DNA from: Atrichornis clamosus
Taxonomy: Eukaryota > Chordata > Aves > Passeriformes > Menuridae
Direction: 5' to 3'
Length of the DNA: 64,000 nt
Assembly (NCBI GenBank): GCA_013400975.1
Contig: WBMZ01000186.1
Span: 1-64,000, forward strand
In this document: positions 37,627 to 50,584 of the stretch, piece by piece
How the letters are laid out: every line of letters starts with the position of its first letter
Numbering within the stretch: the stretch's first letter is position 1
The notes under the pieces: generated by a model
What the model was told of the DNA's origin: nothing
Database searches by the model: none
Seen by the model: only the letters and a program-made list of their open reading frames with translations
Translations under genes and position numbers: made by a program

Positions 37627-40600
37627 ACTCCCTGCACTGCTGAGTGCCTGGAGCCCTCAGAGCTATCCAGTGCTCATTCCCAAGGGCTCAACTGCCACTT
37701 TTCTTCTAATACACCTTAGAAAAGAAATAATTTTGTGGCTACATTTGGCTTTGCTGGAATTGCACAAGACTACATGAAATCAAGTCTATTTAATAGGTCT
37801 GACAAACCCCTATTTGACACTGGCATTCTGGGCTGCTGGCTCTGTATCTTGCTGCATTCTCACATGGCATGCTGCTGTATCACTAAAGTCAGACATACAT
37901 GCTTGTGGCTTAATTCCCATCAGTCTGGATCCAAAACAAAATTTAACAAAACTAAGACTTGCTTGATGCTTCTACTTAAGAGAAATCCAGGATACGTCTG
38001 ATATAAAATCATCTTGGTTTTAGAAAAGTGCCTTCAGGGTCCCATTCAAACAGGTTGTTTCTTTATGCTGTGTCACAGGCTGCGCAGTCTGGTTCTGAGC
38101 ACAGCTGTGCCTCTATTGCCTTTTCTCTGTTCCCTTTTCCTTTGGCCTCCTCACAGGGTTGGTTCTACATTATCCCTGTGGTTGTCTGCCTTTCATGGGA
38201 ATGTTCGCCTTCCCTTCCCTGTGGCCAGGGGCAGTGCTGCTTTTCCCAAGGAAAGGACAGGAGAAGCACTGAGCCACCATACATTTGGTGTGAGTGGAGG
38301 TTTGTGTGTCCCAGAAGGCCACGAGTGGGGCAGGGAGAGAAACTCCTCCATCTGAGGAAATCCTCTGTATTGATCTTAGTCCAAAAAGCTCATTCTTAGT
38401 TGTATCACTCCATCTATTACTATCAGTGTTACAAAAGCAAAAGTGATATTTTCCATTTCTACTGCCCATCATGGTGCAGATTATTGCTTTCATTGCCAAG
38501 AAGATGGGCTTACCTTACTGAGAACTGCAGTTCTTTTCATTTATACCCTTTATACCCAGAAAATATAGAAGGTGACAGGAGTTTCTTTGAAGAACAGTTA
38601 AATTTAGCTGCTTGGGCAAATATTACAGCCAACAGTAACTGAGCCATTGGTTATTATCTTCAGTCAGAGGAAGGCTTTGTTCTTGTTCTGAGCTTGAACT
38701 GGTTTAGTGGCTTGCCACTGCTGGAAGGGTCAACTCATTTCCCCATTTCTCCTGGACACACATTCCTGTTGCTTCCTTGGTGCTGATCGTGTTTGATCCT
38801 ACTATAATCTAGTTCCACTCACTAAACTAGAGAAACCTAATCCAGCAAAAAAAAGTGGCTAGTTCTCTGGGATTTGCTGGGAGCTGAAGCAGTCCTCACG
38901 GGGCTCACACGAGTGCTGTAAGTGGTTACAAGGAAGGAGGGTGTGAATGAAGGAAGCAAGGTAACCACTGCAGGTAGCAGAATGATGTTGCACTGGCTCA
39001 GAAAAGAAAAAGATGGGTCATTAGTTAAGTTTATTTTGCAAAAATAGCTAATTAATGAGCACCAAGGTATGCTGCCAGTGAAGTAACTAAACTTTGCTCT
39101 CTGAAAATACACATGTGCTAAACGTGCAGGCTTGCCAGACATTTGTTTCCCCAAGAAAGCCAATTTAGCAAACTCTGTCTTCTTCCCTCAATGGCTTTTT
39201 TCCATGTGTCCTGTGTTTAAATTGTCTGCTTCCTCAGTTCTGCCAATATAGTATTATTTAGGAAGCATGGTGAACTGGATCGCTGAAATGATCTGGCTTA
39301 AAAATCCATTCTGTTACTGGGAGTGAAAAGCAGGGAAGAAAAGTAGGATCCTAACATTTTGGTAGTATTAAGGTCTCATATTGACTCAAGCCAAATCAAG
39401 TATTTTCACTTTCATGTGCATCTTAAAATATTTCATGGATGAAATAGAACTAGGTACATTAATGGCTATACTAAACCTGGAGGCCTATAATGCTATTTTT
39501 CCACCTTTTTTCCTGTTTTGCATATGTTGTGCATTAACGCAGTGTTTTGGTGTTATGATAACTGTATATTGACTGATTTATTTGTAACATCATGAAGTGT
39601 TCTGAACTCTGTTGCTGGTGTGCTCAGGCAGCAGCCATCCTCTTTTTACAAAAAGTGCCTGCTCCAGTGTCAGTCTGCAGCCCTGTGGGAGCTGCTCTGG
39701 GTGTGTCTGCAGCCTAAATACAGAGAGGCAGCAGTTGCCACCAGCCTTTATTTTTGACCTGACAATATCTCTTTCATTTCTGGCTCTCTCATATGGAAAA
39801 TCCCAGAAATTTGTAATCTCTAAACCATATTTATCCAGCTTATGAGGTGTCAGGAAAATGTTTTTATGATCAGCAGCAGCCCCAAAAAGTACCTTGGGGT
39901 GATGTAAATGAAGAAATTGCTGATCAGCTAAAGCTGATTCCCTTGTTCTTGGCTGAGACTAGCTGCTTCCTTCTCCTAATGCTTGAGATGGTTATTCACT
40001 CAAAGAGAACTTCCTTCTCCTCCCTTTTGTATGAGGGAACATATTGATGTTTCCTGTTGTCTACGTGCATTCCTGTACTTATCCTTAATGCAAGCTGCTT
40101 TTCTTTTTCTTTCCTTCTTTCATATAGTTATCTCGTTGTTCAAGTGAAAATCTTGCTTGTAGGAAGACTTGTTTTATTGGAAAAGGGACTGGATTCTTGC
40201 ACTAATACAAGCAAGTTTGGAGCTTTATAGCATACAAATGTTCAGATTTTGTGCTCATGAAGTTACACAAAGTGCCAAACACACTCCACTGGATATCTTT
40301 TTAGTTTTTCTTATGTCATTTAAATATAAAGTTCCTTCCTGAATTCCCACTGTGACAAAGGGACATCAGTCACCTATCCTAAGTCTTAAAGAGTGTAAAA
40401 GTGGGATTCTTAAACCTGTTGTTGAAGTCCAGTAGGCACGAATCCTTGTGATAATCAAACAAAACTTAAACAAATTAAAAATAGGGAGAAGAATTGCTTC
40501 TGCTCAGTTGTTATAACTGTAGACGTTTCATAACTGCATGTTAGATTCTGTAAGAATTTGATGCTGATGTACCTTTAAAATTAGGTATTTCTATGAGGCA

Positions 40601-42338
40601 TTTTGAAATTATTATAACTTAAATAAGATTAACTTCATCAATGACACATTAAGAACACATTTGAATATATTATTTCTATCTTAATGCACTATTTTGAAGT
40701 ATTACAGCTATGCCATTTTCTTAAAATTCTGCCATCCTCTGACTACCAACAGTGAAGAGTCAGGACTATTATCAAATATTTAACAAAACAGGGAGAATGC
40801 AAAGTAAAATCTATATGGAGAACAGTGATTAATACTGATGATAGCCCCAGTTTGATCCTCTTATACATGACAGTGTGGAATTTGCAATATTTTCATGAAC
40901 AAACAGACAGAACCGCTCATATGCTTTTCTGAATTAGTTTAGGGAAGCATCTCAAAAGGTGTACTGTGATATTAAAGGCCATTTTTTAATGCTTGGTAGA
41001 GTTTTCCCTTGCCTGTGCTTGGAGGCACATAGATAGTTGGGAAATCACTCTGTGATAATTCTCCTGAATTATGTGTAGCCAAAATCGGATGCAGAGCTGA
41101 TGAAAGTACAGGATGTGTTAGCAGTCCTGCTTCAAGCCATGCTTGTAAGTAAATAATATTAATCCCTTCAGAGCAATGTACTACCAAATTATTAAAGCTG
41201 GTTCCTGAAGAAACTTATGCTATGGTGCTTAATAAAAATGTCAGGTTCCCTGAGTTATTAGTTCCTCCCACACTACTGAGAATAGTTTTGAGCTTTTCTA
41301 CTTTATCCAAGAATTTCTATCTCGTTAGGAAAATGCAGCAACACTACTATCCAAACGTTAGCTGTTGCTTGAGATGGAGAGGAATGGGAGCTAAGTTGTG
41401 ACAGCTGAGGTTGTAGAAAATACTTGGGTATATGAAGGAGATTTCTGAATGGCTCAGTTGAAAGGGGAATCTATGTTGTAGAAATAGTCCAAAGTGAGTT
41501 AACTCCAAGTCTGAGTTTTCATGCCTGATTTTACAGTTCAGTTTAAAAACACAACTATGTTATAATGCAATTTTAATAATTTCTCTCAGAAGTCTCATAT
41601 CTGCATTTTCAAATTGCCTCCATTTGGTTATTGAAATGAAACAAAACAAAAAGGACAAGGCTAGCTGTTCACCTGGCAAAAAACATACTGCAATTGGAAT
41701 TAATGAATTATCCCGATTTGTATCAGTGGAGAAACGAGACTTGTGTTAACAGCAAGTTAATTTTTGTTAATAACAAGTACAATGAAATTAATGTCACCAC
41801 ATATATTTTCAATGGTGATTTTCTGCTTTTCTGTGTAGCTAATAGGGGAAGGGCAAAAATAATAATTAAATTAAATTTGTAGATAAACATACACCATTTT
41901 TAGGTGCAAATTAAACTTGTTACTCAAGTGATTAAGAGATAGTAAATATGCAGATTCAGTGAAATGCTTCAGACAGATTATTTTTACAGATTTCCATTTT
42001 AATGGAGCTTTCTACAGTAATTACCAAATTGTTTATGTAGGTCATTTTTGTGTGTGATTGCTCAGCACTTTCTGTTAGGTAGTTTTGCTTCATTAATGCA
42101 TACCCTTTGAGCCACTAAGTCTTGACATTCTCCCTAGAGATTAATATTTCATCATTTTTAATTGAAAGATGACAATTTTCTGATATTTGCTATGTAGAAT
42201 TTTAACACATTTGTTTTGCTCTTGAAACATCTTCTACATCATTAATATTTTATGGTAGTCATAAGAAATTAGTTTAGAATACAGCTTGACAGGACAGTAT
42301 TTCATGTATCTGTCACAGTTAAGACAGGAAGAAAATAC

Positions 42339-42372
42339 CTATCTATGTATCTGTCTATGTGTCTACTTATCT
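42339..42372. repeat. Imperfect (TATC/TGTC)n tetranucleotide patch
   Basis: Interrupted ATCT, GTCT and ATGT units. A degraded tetranucleotide microsatellite. Confidence 0.7.
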
Positions 42373-45300
42373 AAGCATATCCCACATACAGAAAAGTTTA
42401 AAAGATCTATTCAGATAAAGTTCTTACTGGTGATATGCTGAATTAAAAAGCAACCTCAATAAGCTAAAATATCTAGGCCTATATTCAACAACGCCCTGAG
42501 GTACTCACCTAAATGTAAGCACGTTTATAAATTTATTCCACTGTGCAAAACTCATATTTGATTTTGAGAATGTACTTCAGGGCTTTGGGGGATTAGAGCT
42601 TTGGCATTGTGTATTCCCATGGAAATCTCACCACTGAAGTTCATCCTAACTTTGAAAAACACTACAGATCTACTCTCAGATGCGATGCCAGAATCTGTCT
42701 GCTTGCCTGCATGTATGGCTTGTAAGTCATGAGAATAAAACATGACTTATTCCAAACATTAAGGGCATCATTTTGCCACTAGTATAAGCAATTTAAATTC
42801 ACAGGTGACATGGCTTGTTTCAATAAAAATGCCAGATATCCATTTCTAAGGGATGCAATTTCATATACTTCATTACAGCTAATTTTAGCACACTTTTACC
42901 ACACTTAGTGTTGTCTCTGTTAGCAACAAATACGTGACAAATGAGGAAGCTCTGTGCTTTCACATTGTGATTTCTCTTTTGTGAGAAGTTTTATGATCCA
43001 TCCTGGTTATTTATTCGAATAATATTTCACAGAAGGCAGTTAAAAGGAAATCTCTGTATCAAAGAGACTGTGCACTGTGCTCCTGTAGAAGTGTCTGCAC
43101 TTCTCTGAGGCATACTTATGTAGTAAGGATGTAGTAGACTTCTCCTCCTTTTCATTCTTCACCCATGTTTGAAAGCAGAGACTGAATGAGCCTGAATCAC
43201 GCCACCTTCTCCTTCCTTTCATTGGTTACTTGCAGTCTGTGGTCAAGTCTCTGCACTCTTGGGTTGCAGAGATCATGCCTGTGGCCCACATTGTGTAAAG
43301 GCAGATTTCTTGTGCATCCCCCAGTTTGTTAGTTATGTGGGACCATCATCTCCCTGTCTATAATGCTTTTAAAATCTTATTCCCTTTGTAAAAAACCCAA
43401 CCTGTTTGGCTGTTTCACCACGAGCATCGCCTGCCTGTGTCAATAAACAATGCTTAAACAGGTTTGCATGGCACAGCATGAGTTTCGCAGAGGGGTGGTA
43501 GGTATGGGAAGGATGAAGAAGAAAGCCTGAGGGAAGGAAGCTGAGAGTTCTGGAAATAGATGTAAACAGCAATTTGGTAAAACAGCTTAAAACAGAGTTA
43601 GTTTTCTTACCATGCCCACAAAAAACCACATCTCAATGACTGACTGGAGGTACAGAGTCCACTACTGATGGCCCTGATCTCTAGATCTTCCACATTCTAC
43701 ATACATCTCAGAAAGGAGCAATGGATTTAGAACTCCCTTCTTGTGTGGAAATCTTGCTGCCTCTGACAGACAGTTTGTCAGAGAATCATGGATGGGTTTT
43801 GTGAGTGCTTTCCCCAGTTTCTCCCCTCACTCTTGAAGCATTACTGTGTTTGTGGTTAATCGCCTCTAATGTCAACATTTTTGGGTCAGATACTTGGAAC
43901 TCTGCGTTGCTGGAGTTAATTTGCTCAAAAACCAGTAGTCTTCCTCTCTTATGCTTGCACAAACTTAAATAGAATTAGCATGTATATTATCCTGTTTAGT
44001 GTGGGCATCAAGAATGAAGATATAGCTGGTGGGTTTCAAACACCTAACTGTTCAGTAAATTAGATGGGTTTTTTTCAAGATTCAGGAAAATTTTTTCTAT
44101 TAAAATATCTTCAATTTTTCCTTAAGAGTCTGAACTCTGGAATGCTTAGTTAATTGTAAGTCTGTTACCTTCACTGTCAGATAATAGCTGTTTACATCTT
44201 TAATGGGCTGCCTGAAACAAGCAGTGTTTTATACGTATTGGTGGTTTTAGCATTAAATTAAATTTTGTATGATTCTAACAGCAGAACCCAAACTTCCTGA
44301 ATTATGCCAAGGAGAAGGAATCTGCTACTTGTTTTGTAACCACATAGAAGACTTATGGTTAAGAAGATAAATGTCCATTCCCACTGATTAGAGCAAAACT
44401 CTTTCTAACTTTTATGAGAATTTTGCCTCTCAGGTAGCTACATAAGATTATATTGAAATTACCCACAATCTAAGCTAAATATACTGATCTAGTCTAATTG
44501 GTAGATAGGAATTTTTATAATAATAATAAAAAAAGAAGCTAGAGAAAAAGAATTTATCTGCTTCAAAAGACCAACAATGAATCCTCCCAACAATCTGTTC
44601 AGTAGTGTGTAAAATTCTAGTAGAAATAGATTTTCTTTAAAGATGCAGCAGCTAATTTTCTGTTCCTTTTGGTTGTGTCTTTCTGTGTTAATCATAACTT
44701 TCAGAATTGGATGTTCTACACTGAGATTCTTTTCTTGGTGACTAACCTGTGTTTCTGCATTAGCCTAGAATAGTACAACTAAGTAACAATATCAACTTGG
44801 GAGAGGGAGTCAAACATTTGCAGTTAAGAAATACAGATTCTGAAATGCATAAATATACCAAAGACCATATTTTCTTTTGGCTGAAGTGCTTCAGCACAGG
44901 ATAGGCTTAGATTTATAACTTAGATTTACAGACAGCATATTTTGCTTTGTGAAAGCAATTCACTATAAGATTGTTTTGCAACAAGTGGGTGTTTGCTTTC
45001 TGAACCGTGAAAAAATGATGAAGAAAGCAATTTTTTTTTTCTCCTTCAGAATTAATCAAAAGTTGAAGTATTAGTTGGGGTTATGATGGTTCATAAACCT
45101 GCCTTATGGGACAGGATGTTTGGCTGAGTTAATTAGGCATTGGGTTTTGGCACAAAGTGCAGTAAGATTACTGCTTACCTACTGTAATTTTTAATATAGA
45201 TGCCAGATCAGAAACAGTTTATCCAAGGACAGTGTTTTAATACACTGTGTTGAGCTGTCAATCACTTCAATGTAGGATGTAAGGGAAGAACTTCCCTTTG

Positions 45301-47099
45301 ATTTTATCTAGAAATCATCCTCTCTTTACAAATATGGGGCTTGGTAGTCTGAGGAAATTTCTGAGGAAAATAAAAAGAATGCCTTATATTTACTGAGAAT
45401 CCATCTATATAATTATTTCAAAATAAATAGCTACATTAAGAAATATATAATCTCTTATGAGAAGGAAAATGGTGAATCAATGCAGAGGACTGACAAGTTC
45501 CAAAGGAATAACATCAGACATTTTGTGACCCAGTGACTGACAGCAGCTGCGTGATCAGGATGTGCAAGAAACTTTCAATGTTTCAAATACTGAATACTCT
45601 GTCTCTTAAACCATCTACCTTAACTACCTTTTAACCATCCATTTCACTTGTAAAAGATTCATCAATCCAAACTTCTCACCATTTCTTCAGTGACATTACT
45701 GAAGCCCTATTTACACTGACCTCTTGATGATAGTTATGTTGAACTATGTTGATCAATTTTAAACATTAATCAGCATCAGGGGGTGCTGTTAAAGACCATG
45801 TGTGTCATATTTCTGAAGGTCTCTCACCTTTTACTAAAAGGAAATTAGTAATCTACCTTAATTCAAATTATTCCTTAAAGCACAGTTTCTACCAAGCTTA
45901 TCATTGTTAGTATGTCTTACGTACTGTGACTGTTAAATTCATTAAAAAAATCCCAAAACCATCCTGTAATCTAGATCTTTTCTTCTACTCCTTGTCTTTT
46001 GTATAGTGCTGAATCATTAACAACCTTCAACAGAAAAACAAAATATTGTTTTCTGTCTATCTATCCAAATATCCTTCCATCTATCATCTCTCCATCCTGT
46101 TGCTGTTTATGTATCACATTTTTACTCCAGTTTTCCTTGGATTGGTAGTAAAAGTCTAAGATGTCACAGTTTTTCATTGCAGTTCAATACTTTGGGTTTC
46201 CATATGAAAACCTGATACTAAATAATGCTTAATGTCATACAGAGCAGTATAGCACTCTACAAGTATATGAATTTCCAATTTAAAGTCATGACTAATTTTA
46301 TTTCTTAATATCCCACACAATGGGAATGAGTTTAAAATCACAAATAAATCATTATAATTCAAATATTTAGCAGGTAAGAAATCCAGATAAACTCTTGTAA
46401 GAATAAGATTTTATTTTCTGACAACTATAAAATGTAGTCTAAAGATGAAAGGAGAATGCTTATTTCCTCAGGAAATAGTTCCCCTCGATGTATTAATTTT
46501 CCTCTCTGCTGAAAAAGAATGGCCAGAAAATATACTGTTATTTTGCCCTTTGCATTGTGTCATGGATGAAGAAGTTCTGTGATTTCTTCAAGGTCTTAGC
46601 TTTAACTACTGGGCCATAACATCAGAGTTTAGTTGCTGCTGTTGTGTGCCATTAAGGGATATTGTATATTCAGAGGTCTGAATCATTACTGGGTTTTGTG
46701 GTACACCACAGAATCTTCAGGTATTTCTTTTCAATGCAACAGGGAGGAGCTTCCATTTTGCTTTTGTCATTGTCACAGGGATCTTGGTATGATTTGTACA
46801 GCTTTCCTATGTTGAGAATGCAGTTTTAGAAGCTCGTGTAAATTATCTGTTATTCACTGAATTGTAATGGACTACATACCCATGAGGTTATGAATTTATG
46901 CCAGTTTATGATGAATTTAAATTATTGCTAGAAATGCTATCTACTGACAATGACAAGCATAGTATGAAATAATTCTGCTAATATAATCTCATATTTGCAG
47001 TTACAAACATTTTCTGATTTTCACGTGATTTTCAAGGGCAGGAACCTTATCAATGACCTGATTCATAGAAATGACAACTTGTTTTTATTTCTTCCAAGA

Positions 47100-47650
47100 T
47101 TATAAGAACTTGCATGACAGAAAGGGTTACAGATAACAAATTTACAGTCCTGAAGGTATTTCCTTTTGTTAGTCACAGTGTAATTACCTCATTAGCAGCA
47201 GCAATAAGACTTTTCCCATTGTCTACTAAAGTACCTCACTAGGGATCCAGAACGACCATTGTTAGTTATTTGGGAACGTTCCCGTCTCTAACCCACTTCT
47301 GTCCCTGGTGTGTATAACCTGTGTGATTTGTGTTAACAAATACAGTGGCATCTGTTGCAAACAAGTTTTAAAATGTAAAACTAAGCAAATAGTTAACTTT
47401 GTCGACAGCAGGAAAACTTTACACAAATGAGCCTTAAAAAGTTATGGTCAGACTGGATTGAAATAAATTTAGATATTACTTTTCCTCAATCACCCTTTGC
47501 ATATAGTTTATTCAAGCAGTCTTATTAAGCTCAGTGGGATGAGAAATGAACTGTGAGCCCTCACAGAATTAACTAGGTGTTATTAGTTTCTGTTATCTGG
47601 CACAACAGATAGGGGAATCTGATAACAGAAGAGATTCCATAAAAAGATCA
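47100..47650. promoter_or_regulatory. Candidate intronic enhancer block
   Basis: Several distinctive sites occur within 550 bases: homeodomain-like TAATTACC and CATTAGC near 47180-47200, a 12-bp palindrome (47272-47283), and a GATA inverted repeat (47588-47630). The clustering is what suggests regulation; no single site proves it, and conservation cannot be tested here. Confidence 0.35.
47588..47630. promoter_or_regulatory. GATA-site inverted repeat
   Basis: TTCTGTTATC (47588-47597) and GATAACAGAA (47621-47630) are perfect 10-bp inverted arms around a 23-base spacer, and the spacer holds a third GATA core, AGATAG. Each arm contains a GATA motif, giving three sites in 43 bases. Plausible GATA-factor cluster; could also form a hairpin in RNA. 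Confidence 0.5.
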
Positions 47651-48233
47651 TAGTGCAGGTGCAGAAGCACAGCACTGGATCATGTTCTCAAACCCCTTAT
47701 TTCAACCCAGAAAGAGCCTGAGTAGCTCCAGACCATGCCCTCCGTGAGGACTAGATGAAAGTTTTCAATGGATGTTTTAATTTGCTGAACTTGGAGGGTC
47801 TCAAGAGCTCATGCTCCTAGAGCAAGCTCCTAGCCCAGCTCAAACCTTCCACCAGGGAGAACAGCTGCCTGCCAAGCCCCTGTCCCACCCTGCAGAGAGC
47901 TTTTCCCCTTCCAATCTAATTAGTCCAGGGAGCCTGTTCACTAAACCACAACCCACCCTCACCCTTATTTCGTGATACCTTCTCTAGAAGCTACTTCTAA
48001 CCTGTCCTAGAGTTTTCCCTAAAGCTGCAGCCTTTCTCAGAGAGTGCTCCCAGCTCAACACAGCTGGGAAAGATCTAAACCCTAATGGCCCAGCTGCTGC
48101 TGTGCCTTGTGTTACTGGCTGGCTCCAGAGACCAACCACCTCTCCTCCTTTTTTCCCCTCTGTGATTAGTGTCGTGGCTGGCTTTGTTTAATGGTTTCTG
48201 GAGAATGGGCTTGGTTTTCAGTTGTTTTTTCAG
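47651..48233. other. C-rich intron stretch before the mini-exon
   Basis: From about 47800 to 48160 the plus strand is richer in C than its flanks, and it ends in the strong pyrimidine tract of the acceptor at 48232-48233. No repeat family was recognised. The minus frame at 48075-48272 is a shadow. Confidence 0.4.
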
Positions 48234-48279
48234 AATCCCTGATCTACTCAATGGGATCTCCAAGGAATACATTACAGAG
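48234..48279 (+). other. Candidate mini-exon (46 bp)
   Basis: Near-ideal splice framing: acceptor TTGTTTTTTCAG (AG at 48232-48233) and donor TTACAGAG|GTAAGAG (intron from 48280). Entered in phase 0 directly from 5329 it meets TGA at the third codon. Entered in phase 1, as supplied by 13360-13522 or by 6314-6359, it is open (reads ESLIYSMGSPRNTLQ) and exits in phase 2. That consistency favours a multi-exon path, but a 46-base test is weak. A poison or non-coding exon is possible. Confidence 0.3.
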
Positions 48280-50331
48280 GTAAGAGTCTTCCCTGAACGA
48301 GTGAAAAATCAATGTAGGATAGTTTAATGCAAAACAGTGCCATGTGAGGGTTTTTTTTTCCTTCAGACGATGGTAAATTATTTTATGTGTGAAAGTAAAA
48401 TTGTTCATGGTAAGAAAGCAACATGTTACATGATTTGCCTCTTTAAAAAGGAGTCCTAAACTAGTATTTACACCTAGCTGTTACTGTGCTTCTTGTTAGA
48501 CCTCAGTATGGTTACACTGATGCTGAAATGTAAGCAAAATGAACAAAATTATATTCCAAAACATATAGTTTGTAACTGTATTGCAAGAAGTTGTTCTCTA
48601 ATGGCTTGTATCCAGACAAGATAGAAAGCGGATTTTAATACTAGTTGCACATGCTTTGTTACACTCTTCAGAAGTCCCTTTTGAAGGAAGCTTCAATTTT
48701 GCATTTAAATGTTCAACTATTTTATTGTTAAACATGGAACATACTCTTCCTAAATTTACAGTACTTTTATTTCACATTTTTCTTAATTTTCAACTAAATT
48801 AGGAAGTTTTATTGTCAAAAAATATTTCTTTTAAGAATGCAGTCACTTTTTGTTTTCTTTTCAAATGACTCTACTATTGAGAAGTCTTCAAAGTTCCTTT
48901 GTAGTTAAAATTCAGAGTATAAGAATGTAATAGCTGCATTTAAATTATTTTAGAGGTTACTGGCTATTTTATCCTACTATTTTTCATAGCTAAAAATAGC
49001 TTCTTCGGTGATACTGAGTATTGATCAAGCTGTATGAGCCCTGGGAGAAAATAGGTCTCCCTGGGTGTCTCTTTTCTGTTCCTCCGCTCTGCCTGTGGCT
49101 TCCTACAAGTTTTCCTCTAAACTGTAGTGAAAATATCACCATATAACCTACTCAAAAAGCAGAACAGTTGATATTGTAAGAGCAAGCTACTTGTTGGGGA
49201 GCACGAGCAGAGTCTGAAATCCAAAGCAGGGTTAATATTACAGAAGTTCAAACTATTTTATAGGAATATATTCATTGGAACTTGGTTTGTGTGTTAGTTG
49301 TAACAAGAGTATTGTCTGCAGTCTGGCAGAGTATAAATCTTCCGGACTCCAATTTTGGCATAATTTAATTCTGACTGTGTCATGTTTTCTAACATAACAG
49401 TTACTAAAGCTGCATGTGCTGTTTAGTTGAGTGACAAGAGATGCAAGGAGTGTTACCTACAAATAAATTTTTGGGATGTTTACTGTATTCACTGGAGAGA
49501 GTTTAAGTATATGCTGATTTATGAAAAGAAAGTGATTGTTTTTTCTGATAAATAGTAGAAGTTCTGGTCTGCTTATGAGGTAATTTCACAATCCTCACCT
49601 TTCAACTTCAGCATGTGAATGAATTCTGAAAAATGAAGATACTTAGAGAGGTAAAAGAAGGTCAGTGCACTTGCGTACCTCACACAGTGAAGAATGACAA
49701 GAATTGCATTAAACAAACTGTTAGAGGTGGGACAAGTAAAGGGACAGACTGTGATGTTCTATAAAAGTTCAGTGACAAAGCCTAATGATTTGTCATAAAA
49801 TTTCCATGTAGTGTTTAGCCATGCAAACCTGCAGCTAATGCTGTTGAGGTGCTAATGAAATTGATGAGAAGGAACAGTTCAGAAATAAGTTCAGATGAAA
49901 CAGAAATCCCTTTCATTTGCAACAAATGAATTGCATAGGGCCTGAAAATAAAAGAGTTATGTAAATATGTTTCTCTTAATTTAGAATAAGGGTTTTCTTC
50001 TCTTTTAAAAGCTTCAAGATTTCAGTTGGAATCCTCTGTGACAACTGCCCTTAATGTAAGAACAGATTTAACTGAGGATTGCATCTGTACTTGCAGTGTC
50101 ATTCTCCCTTATTGATTTTTAATGTAAAATATCTAATTTAGAATCTGCTGCTGGTAGTGTGCTTTGGGGTGGTTCAGACTCTCCTCAGCTTCCAGGGGAC
50201 GTGCAGTGTTGGATTCAGATGCAGAAGAGCTCTGTATCTGCATAGACAGGAGGGACCAAAGGATGCCTTTTGGGCATGGTTAGATGATAAAGTTTTTATA
50301 TTGTTAGAAACATTTATGTGAGAATCCTTAC
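48280..50331. other. Intron sequence, nothing recognised
   Basis: A/T-rich. A short T run lies near 48350. No frame, repeat or RNA gene that I can support. Confidence 0.45.
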
Positions 50332-50584
50332 CAATTTGGGAGCCAAAGCAAAAACCCTGTCGTACCAAGCTTTGTAGATATGGAAAATTATCATCACAGC
50401 TTTCAAGGTCACGTCTTCCATGAGCACATTACAGTGTTTCCAGACTTTCAGTCTGACATCTGTGAGGCCATACACATTTGAATGCAGATGCACCTTCCTT
50501 AAATTCAGTAATGAATATATCTTTTGTTTCCCATCTTTTATAAGGATGCAAAGTCCAGATGTGGGCCCAAGTGCCACTAAAGTC
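50332..50584 (-). other. Candidate minus-strand exon, unidentified
   Basis: Reading leftward, an acceptor ATCCCTTCAG (AG at 50586-50585) is followed by 253 bases ending at the donor AAATTG|GTAAGG (intron from 50331 downward). One frame is open for all 84 codons and ends exactly in phase 0 at the donor. The peptide (for example LNLRKVHLHSNVYGLTDVRL) has balanced composition but matches no family I know. The strand is opposite to the main gene, so if real it belongs to an antisense or nested gene. With many frames in 64 kb, a chance coincidence is likely enough that I keep confidence low. Confidence 0.2.

Larger units (their letters stand above)
36781..47099. other. Intron sequence, no supported gene
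   Basis: A/T-rich sequence. Holds a second CTCF-like site (37612-37626) and two loose ATCT-type tetranucleotide patches (about 42339-42372 and 46052-46095). The plus frames near 38014-38399 overlap in two frames in a pyrimidine-rich patch and are not convincing. Confidence 0.45.
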
